Part shown: positions 14,407-18,717 of the stretch, one piece after another
Numbering within the stretch: the stretch's first letter is position 1
Layout: the number at the start of each line of letters is the position of its first letter
NCBI RefSeq assembly: GCF_016680995.1
Contig: NZ_JAEQMG010000100.1
Span: 1 to 18,717, forward strand
DNA: 18,717 bases
Source of the DNA: Ruminococcus difficilis
Lineage (GTDB): Bacteria; Bacillota_A; Clostridia; Oscillospirales; Acutalibacteraceae
Direction of reading: 5' to 3'
Program-made: the position numbers and the translations under genes
The notes under the pieces: generated by a model
What the model saw: the letters and a program-made list of their open reading frames with translations, nothing else
What the model was told of the DNA's origin: nothing
Database searches by the model: none

Positions 14407-16167
14407 ATGAATATGAACAATAATGTAATATACGGAATCAACGGTCCTGTTGTCACCGTCAAGGACACGGACAGCTTTGAGATGATGGAAATGGTTCACG
14501 TCGGAGAGCAGAATCTTGTCGGCGAGGTCATCGGCATCACCGACAGGCTGACCACGATCCAGGTGTATGAGGAGACGACAGGCCTCAAGCCGGGCGACCC
14601 TGTCACGGGCACGGGCGCGCCGATGAACGTCCTGCTCGGACCGGGCATCATCGACAACATTTTCGACGGCATCGAGCGTCCGCTCAAGGCGATCGAGGAG
14701 CAGTCGGGCGCGTTCATCAGCAGAGGCGCGTCGGTATCCTCGCTCGACACCGAAAGATACTGGGCAGTCACCATGAAGGTCGCGGTGGGCGACAGGCTCG
14801 AGGGCGGTCAGATCTACGCGACGCTTCCCGAAACGCCGATCATCGAGCACAGACTCATGCTGCACCCCGACCTCTCGGGCGTCGTCAGGGAAGTCAAGCC
14901 CGACGGCGAATACAAAATATTTGACACTATCGCGGTGATCGAGGACGATTTCGGTGAGCGTCATGAGCTGCAGCTCTGCCAGCAGTGGCCCATCAGAACG
15001 GCGCGGCCGGTAAAGCAGAGACTCACGCCCTCCATCCCACTGATCACGGGACAGCGCGTCATGGACACGTTCTTCCCGATCGCGAAGGGCGGCACAGCCG
15101 CTATCCCCGGCGGCTTCGGCACGGGCAAAACCATGAACCAGCACCAGCTCGCGAAGTGGTGCGACGCGGATATCATCATCTACGTCGGCTGCGGCGAGCG
15201 CGGAAACGAGATGAGCCAGGTGCTCGACGAGTTCTCCGAGCTGATCGACCCTAAGTCCAACCGCCCCATGACGGACAGAACCGTCCTGATTGCGAACACC
15301 TCCAACATGCCCGTCGCGGCGCGTGAGGCGTCCATCTACACGGGCATCACTTTGGCGGAATATTACCGCGACATGGGCTATCACGTCGCGATGATGGCGG
15401 ATTCGACCTCCCGTTGGGCGGAGGCGCTCCGAGAGATCTCGGGACGACTCGAGGAAATGCCTGCGGAGGAGGGCTTCCCCGCGTATCTGCCGTCCCGTCT
15501 TGCGGAGTTCTATGAGCGCGGCGGACGTGCCGAGGTGCTCAGCGGCGGCGAGGGCAGCGTCAGCCTGATCGGCGCGGTATCGCCGCAGGGCTCTGACTTT
15601 TCCGAGCCTGTCACCCAGAACACCAAGCGCTTCACCCGCGTATTCTGGGCGCTCGATAAGTCGCTCGCCTATGCAAGACACTATCCCGCCATCAACTGGA
15701 TCAACAGCTACAGCGAGTACTTCAACGACCTCGACCCGTGGTTCAAGAAGAACCTCGGCGAGGAGTTTGTCGAATACCGCAACCGCACCAGCGCGCTGCT
15801 CCAGGAGGAAAACTCCCTGATGGAGATCGTCAAGCTGATCGGCTCCGACGTACTTCCCGACAACCAGAAGCTCGTCATCGAGACCGCGAGAGTCATCCGC
15901 GTCGGTCTGCTGCAACAGAACGCCTTCCACGCGGAGGACACCTATGTGCCGCTCGAGAAGCAGAAGCTGATGATGAAGGTCATCCTGCATCTCCACGCGA
16001 AGGCGAAGGAGGTCGTCGCGCGCGAGATACCCATTTCAAAAGTGATCGAGCTGGGCTTGTTCGACAAGCTCACCAAGATGAAATACGATATACCCAACAA
16101 CCGCCTTGACATGTTCGACGACTATCTCGCGGAAATCGACGAAAAGCTCGGCGCATTATTACAGTAA
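14407..16167 (+). CDS. ntpA: V/A-type ATPase catalytic subunit A
   Basis: The 586-residue catalytic subunit hydrolyses or makes ATP at the A-B interfaces of the soluble head. The N-terminal barrel begins VIYGINGPVVTVKDTDSFEM. An inserted bulge domain specific to A subunits (about 110-190, ESGAFISRG to LHPDLSGVVREVK) separates this from the nucleotide domain. Walker A is GGFGTGKT (235-242); CGERGNE follows with the catalytic Glu at 264; MADSTSRWAEALREISGRLEEMPAEEGFPAYL is the region around Walker B and the switch. ATG 14413 is an alternative start, better spaced from the AAAGAG site by 6 bases. All catalytic elements are present and the length is normal. Confidence 0.97.
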   Translation: MNMNNNVIYGINGPVVTVKDTDSFEMMEMVHVGEQNLVGEVIGITDRLTTIQVYEETTGLKPGDPVTGTGAPMNVLLGPGIIDNIFDGIERPLKAIEEQSGAFISRGASVSSLDTERYWAVTMKVAVGDRLEGGQIYATLPETPIIEHRLMLHPDLSGVVREVKPDGEYKIFDTIAVIEDDFGERHELQLCQQWPIRTARPVKQRLTPSIPLITGQRVMDTFFPIAKGGTAAIPGGFGTGKTMNQHQLAKWCDADIIIYVGCGERGNEMSQVLDEFSELIDPKSNRPMTDRTVLIANTSNMPVAAREASIYTGITLAEYYRDMGYHVAMMADSTSRWAEALREISGRLEEMPAEEGFPAYLPSRLAEFYERGGRAEVLSGGEGSVSLIGAVSPQGSDFSEPVTQNTKRFTRVFWALDKSLAYARHYPAINWINSYSEYFNDLDPWFKKNLGEEFVEYRNRTSALLQEENSLMEIVKLIGSDVLPDNQKLVIETARVIRVGLLQQNAFHAEDTYVPLEKQKLMMKVILHLHAKAKEVVAREIPISKVIELGLFDKLTKMKYDIPNNRLDMFDDYLAEIDEKLGALLQ

Positions 16168-16172
16168 GGAGG
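16167..16172 (+). promoter_or_regulatory. Ribosome binding site deciding the TTG start of ntpB
   Basis: AGGAGG, overlapping the last base of the ntpA stop, lies 7 bases before TTG 16180, which begins [15 protein letters not shown], the expected N-terminus. No nearby ATG in this frame is compatible. Confidence 0.85.
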
Positions 16173-16179
16173 AAGCGCT

Positions 16180-17553
16180 TTGATTATTGATTATGTAGGC
16201 GTAAAAGAAATCAACGGCTCACTGATTGTAATGGATGGCGTCAAGGGCGTTTCCAATGAAGAGATTGTCGAGATCAAGCTCGAAAACGGCACCGTCCGTC
16301 AGGGCAGAGTCGTCCAGATCGAGGGTGAGAGGATCGTGGTGCAGGTCTTTGAGGGAACCAGAAGAATCAGCCTCAAAAACACCCGCACCCGTCTGACGGG
16401 ACACCCGATGGAAATGCCGCTGTCACCCGAGCTGCTCGGCAGAGTGCTCGACGGCGCGGGCAGACCAAAGGACGGACTCGGCGACATTTTCCCTGTCAAA
16501 AAGGCGAACATCAACGGCACGCCGATCAATCCCGTGTCCCGCGTTTACCCGAAGAACTACATCAACACGGGCATCTCCACCATCGATACGCTGATGACGC
16601 TGATTCGCGGTCAGAAGCTCCCGATTTTCTCAGGCTCGGGTATGACGCACAACGACCTCGCGGTGCAGATCGTCCGTCAGGCAAAAATCAGCGGCGCCGA
16701 CAGCAGCAACTTCGGCGTTGTATTCGCGGCGATGGGCGTCCAGAAGGACGTCGCGGAGTACTTCCGCAGGAGCTTTGAGGAAAGCGGCGTATTGTCCCGC
16801 GTCGTCATGCTCCTCAACCTCAGCAACGACCCGATCATCGAGCGTACCCTGACGCCGCGCTGCGCGCTGACGATCGCGGAGTACCTCGCGTTTGAGCTGG
16901 ATATGCATATCCTCGTCATTATGACGGACATGACCTCCTACGCGGAGGCGCTGCGTGAGTTCTCGTCCTCCAAGGGCGAAATCCCCGGCAGAAAGGGCTA
17001 TCCGGGCTATCTCTATTCCGACCTCGCTTCTCTGTACGAGAGAGCGGGCATGATCAAGGGGCATCCCGGCTCTGTCACGCAGATCCCGATTCTCACCATG
17101 CCCAACGACGATATCACCCACCCGATTCCCGACCTGACGGGCTACATCACCGAAGGTCAGATCGTACTCGACAGAGTCCTGCAGGGTCAGGGCTTCTATC
17201 CGCCCGTCAGCGTCCTGCCGTCGCTGTCCCGACTGATGAAGGACGGCATCGGCGAAGGCTACACCCGTGCCGATCATCAGGCGCTCGCCAATCAGCTCTT
17301 CGCGTCCTACGCGAGAGTTATCGACGCGAGAGCGCTCGCGTCGGTCATCGGTGAGGAGGAGCTGTCTCCGATCGACAAGAAGTACATCGAGTTCGGCAGA
17401 CTGTTTGAGAACAAATTCGTCAATCAGGGCTTCACCGAAAACAGAAGCATTGAACAGAGTCTTGACCTCGGCTGGGAGCTGCTCTCCACGCTGCCGAGAG
17501 CTGAGCTTGACCGAGTGGATGACGCAGTGCTAGACATTTACTATAAGGGATAA
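16180..17553 (+). CDS. ntpB: V/A-type ATPase regulatory subunit B
   Basis: The 457-residue non-catalytic subunit alternates with A in the head and supplies the Arg finger. Its P-loop is degenerate ([11 protein letters not shown], 151-161, without the Lys of Walker A), as is normal for B subunits. Arg351 in [12 protein letters not shown] is at the place of the Arg finger. Other family signatures are [56 protein letters not shown] and the C-terminal helical part. The start is TTG with a strong ribosome binding site. It lies 12 bases after ntpA, and the D gene follows after 12 bases. Confidence 0.97.
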   Translation: MIIDYVGVKEINGSLIVMDGVKGVSNEEIVEIKLENGTVRQGRVVQIEGERIVVQVFEGTRRISLKNTRTRLTGHPMEMPLSPELLGRVLDGAGRPKDGLGDIFPVKKANINGTPINPVSRVYPKNYINTGISTIDTLMTLIRGQKLPIFSGSGMTHNDLAVQIVRQAKISGADSSNFGVVFAAMGVQKDVAEYFRRSFEESGVLSRVVMLLNLSNDPIIERTLTPRCALTIAEYLAFELDMHILVIMTDMTSYAEALREFSSSKGEIPGRKGYPGYLYSDLASLYERAGMIKGHPGSVTQIPILTMPNDDITHPIPDLTGYITEGQIVLDRVLQGQGFYPPVSVLPSLSRLMKDGIGEGYTRADHQALANQLFASYARVIDARALASVIGEEELSPIDKKYIEFGRLFENKFVNQGFTENRSIEQSLDLGWELLSTLPRAELDRVDDAVLDIYYKG

Positions 17554-17565
17554 GAGGGTGTCATA

Positions 17566-18201
17566 ATGGCTGTACAGGCAGTACCCACCAAGGGTAATCT
17601 GATGAATACCAAAAAGTCTCTCGCGCTTGCCAAAAACGGCTATGAATTGCTCGACAGAAAGCGCAACATCCTGATTCGTGAGATGATGACGCTGATCGAC
17701 CATGCCAACACGATTCAGGAACAGATAGACGGCGCGTATGCGGAGGCGTATATCGCGCTCCAGACCGCCAACATCACCAACGGCTTCTGCGAGGATATCT
17801 CGAAGGCGGTACCCATCGAGGACGGCTTGAAGCTCGATTCCCGCAGCGTCATGGGTGTGGAGATCCCGATTCTCACGATGGACGAGAGAGAGCACTATGA
17901 TTATCTTCACTACGGCACCAGAACGACCAATTCCGCTGTCGACAAGGTCTTTATCCTGTTCACGAGGGTAAAGGAGCTGACCGTCGAGCTTGCGGAGATA
18001 GAGAACAGCGTTTACCGCCTTGCGGATTCCATCAAGAAAACGCAGAAGCGCGCGAACGCGCTGAAAAATATCATGATCCCGCGCTTTGAGGAAACCGTGA
18101 AATTCATCACCGACGCGCTCGACGAAAAGGACAGAGAGGAGTTCAGCCGCTTGAAGGTTATCAAGCGCAAAAAGCTCAGAGAAAGTGCCGATCAAAAATA
18201 A
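17566..18201 (+). CDS. ntpD: V/A-type ATPase central axle subunit D
   Basis: The 211-residue protein forms the rotating shaft inside the A3B3 head. The family pattern is clear: PTKGNLMNTKKSLALAKNGYELLDRKRNIL at the N-terminus, a long first helix, a short middle part (EIPILTMDEREHYDYLHYG) and a long C-terminal helix with ENSVYRLADSIKKTQKRANALKNIMIPRF, which matches the conserved RRVNALE-type end of the family. The basic tail is normal. A GAGGGTG ribosome binding site precedes the ATG. It is the last gene of the operon, followed at once by a strong terminator. Confidence 0.96.
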   Translation: MAVQAVPTKGNLMNTKKSLALAKNGYELLDRKRNILIREMMTLIDHANTIQEQIDGAYAEAYIALQTANITNGFCEDISKAVPIEDGLKLDSRSVMGVEIPILTMDEREHYDYLHYGTRTTNSAVDKVFILFTRVKELTVELAEIENSVYRLADSIKKTQKRANALKNIMIPRFEETVKFITDALDEKDREEFSRLKVIKRKKLRESADQK

Positions 18202-18208
18202 CGATATC

Positions 18209-18241
18209 AAAAAAGGAGCTTCATCGCGAAGCTCCTTTTTT
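18209..18241. terminator. Bidirectional terminator between ntpD and dapL
   Basis: AAAAAAGGAGCTTC (18209-18222) pairs perfectly with GAAGCTCCTTTTTT (18228-18241) around a 5-nt loop. The A and T runs make it a good intrinsic terminator on both strands. It lies 7 bases after the ntpD stop and 3 bases after the dapL stop on the other strand. Confidence 0.92.
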
Positions 18242-18244
18242 ACA

Positions 18245-18717
18245 TTATGAAAGCAGTTGTTTGATTCTCTCCACAGCCTCTGCGGTTTTCTCGCGGGAGT
18301 TGAAGGAGGTCAGGCGGAAATAGCCCTTGCCGTTCTCGCCGAAGCCCTCACCGGGCGTGCCGACGACGGCGGCGTTTTCAAGCAGATAGTCGAAGAATTC
18401 CCAGCTGCCCATTTTGTTCGGGCATTCCAGCCAGATGTAGGGAGAATTTTTGCCGCCCGTATAGTAGATGCCTAGCGCGTCGAGCGCGTCGGCAATGATT
18501 TTTGCGTTTTGTTTGTAGTATTCGAGGTTGTTCTGAATCTGCATCAAGCCCTCGTTGCTGAAAACAGCCGCGGCGGCGCATTGTACAGGCCACGAAACGC
18601 CGTTGAACTTCGTCGCCTGACGGCGGTACCAGAGCGCGTGGAGGTTGTGACCGTCGCGTTCCAGCTCCTTCGGAATCACCGTGTAGCCGCATCGCGTGCC
18701 CGTGAAGCCTGCCGTTA
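18245..18717 (-). CDS. dapL: LL-diaminopimelate aminotransferase, 5' part outside window
   Basis: About 157 C-terminal codons are visible, open to the right edge. The enzyme is a PLP-dependent class I/II aminotransferase that makes LL-diaminopimelate from tetrahydrodipicolinate, a short route to lysine and peptidoglycan. The visible part starts just after the PLP-binding Lys with TAGFTGTRCGYTVIPKEL. It then shows ATKFNGVSWPVQCAAAAVFS, NSPYIWLECPN, SWEFFDYLLENAAVVGTPGEGFG and GYFRLTSFNSRE, the last with the substrate carboxylate-binding Arg. These segments fit DapL better than general aspartate aminotransferases. The in-frame ATT at 18679 is not a real start. It converges with the ATPase operon and shares its terminator. 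Confidence 0.9.
   Translation of the reverse strand, partial: TAGFTGTRCGYTVIPKELERDGHNLHALWYRRQATKFNGVSWPVQCAAAAVFSNEGLMQIQNNLEYYKQNAKIIADALDALGIYYTGGKNSPYIWLECPNKMGSWEFFDYLLENAAVVGTPGEGFGENGKGYFRLTSFNSREKTAEAVERIKQLLS

Noticed and set aside
14281..15996. A 571-codon minus-strand frame opposite ntpA
   Set aside because: It mirrors the catalytic subunit gene, has no ribosome binding site and encodes a low-complexity Arg/Asp/Val-rich product.
1..18717. CRISPR arrays, tRNA or rRNA genes, complete insertion sequences
   Set aside because: I saw no regular repeat-spacer pattern, no rRNA or tRNA signature, and no transposase or integrase frame.

Overview
The window looks like chromosomal DNA of an anaerobic Gram-positive bacterium of the Clostridia, most likely an Oscillospiraceae/Ruminococcaceae-type gut organism. 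The evidence is a nine-gene V/A-type ATPase operon, a DapL-type lysine pathway gene, a fused FeoA-FeoB with its small Cys-rich partner, a Cna-B surface protein with a class B sortase, a glmS-class ribozyme, strong GGAGG ribosome binding sites and several TTG starts. Taxonomy is inferred from gene content only.

Region 1 (1-3550, accessory). A HipA-like kinase gene enters from the left edge and ends at 837, followed by a terminator. An AT-richer patch (about 900-1440) then carries a fragment of a Tad/Flp pilus ATPase (CpaF/TadA, with Walker A) joined in frame to what looks like a piece of another Tad-locus protein. At about 1440 this stops abruptly in the middle of a GC-richer Cna-B (SpaA-like) surface protein gene in another frame, which has therefore lost its start. 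The Cna-B gene ends with a VIPTG sorting signal and is followed by a class B sortase. The patch looks like a scar of deletions or recombination, or an assembly join.

Region 2 (3551-6750, minus strand). This is a tightly coupled amino-sugar operon: nagB, a stand-alone GlmU-type left-handed beta-helix acetyltransferase, and glmM. Start and stop codons overlap by one base at both junctions. The leader (promoter 6718-6746) contains a clear glmS-class self-cleaving ribozyme (about 6455-6590). Finding this GlcN6P-sensing ribozyme before nagB rather than glmS, next to GlmM and an acetyltransferase, suggests that this NagB works in the biosynthetic direction (fructose-6-P to GlcN6P), feeding GlmM and then GlcNAc-1-P and the cell wall. 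I regard this as the most interesting system in the window.

Region 3 (6780-9400, minus strand). This is a ferrous iron uptake operon: a fused FeoA-FeoB followed by a 47-residue FeoB-associated Cys-rich membrane protein and a strong terminator. A good sigma-A promoter overlaps a DtxR/IdeR-like iron box.

Region 4 (9561-18241, plus strand). This is a complete V/A-type ATPase operon in the order G/H (ntpF-like), C, I, K, F (ntpG), E, A, B, D, from a recognisable promoter to a strong bidirectional terminator. Three of its genes appear to start with TTG. The K rotor subunit has an unusual N-terminal half that resembles a signal-peptide-bearing extension before one canonical c-subunit hairpin.

Region 5 (18245-18717, minus strand). 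This is the 3' part of dapL (LL-diaminopimelate aminotransferase), running off the right edge and sharing the terminator with the ATPase operon.
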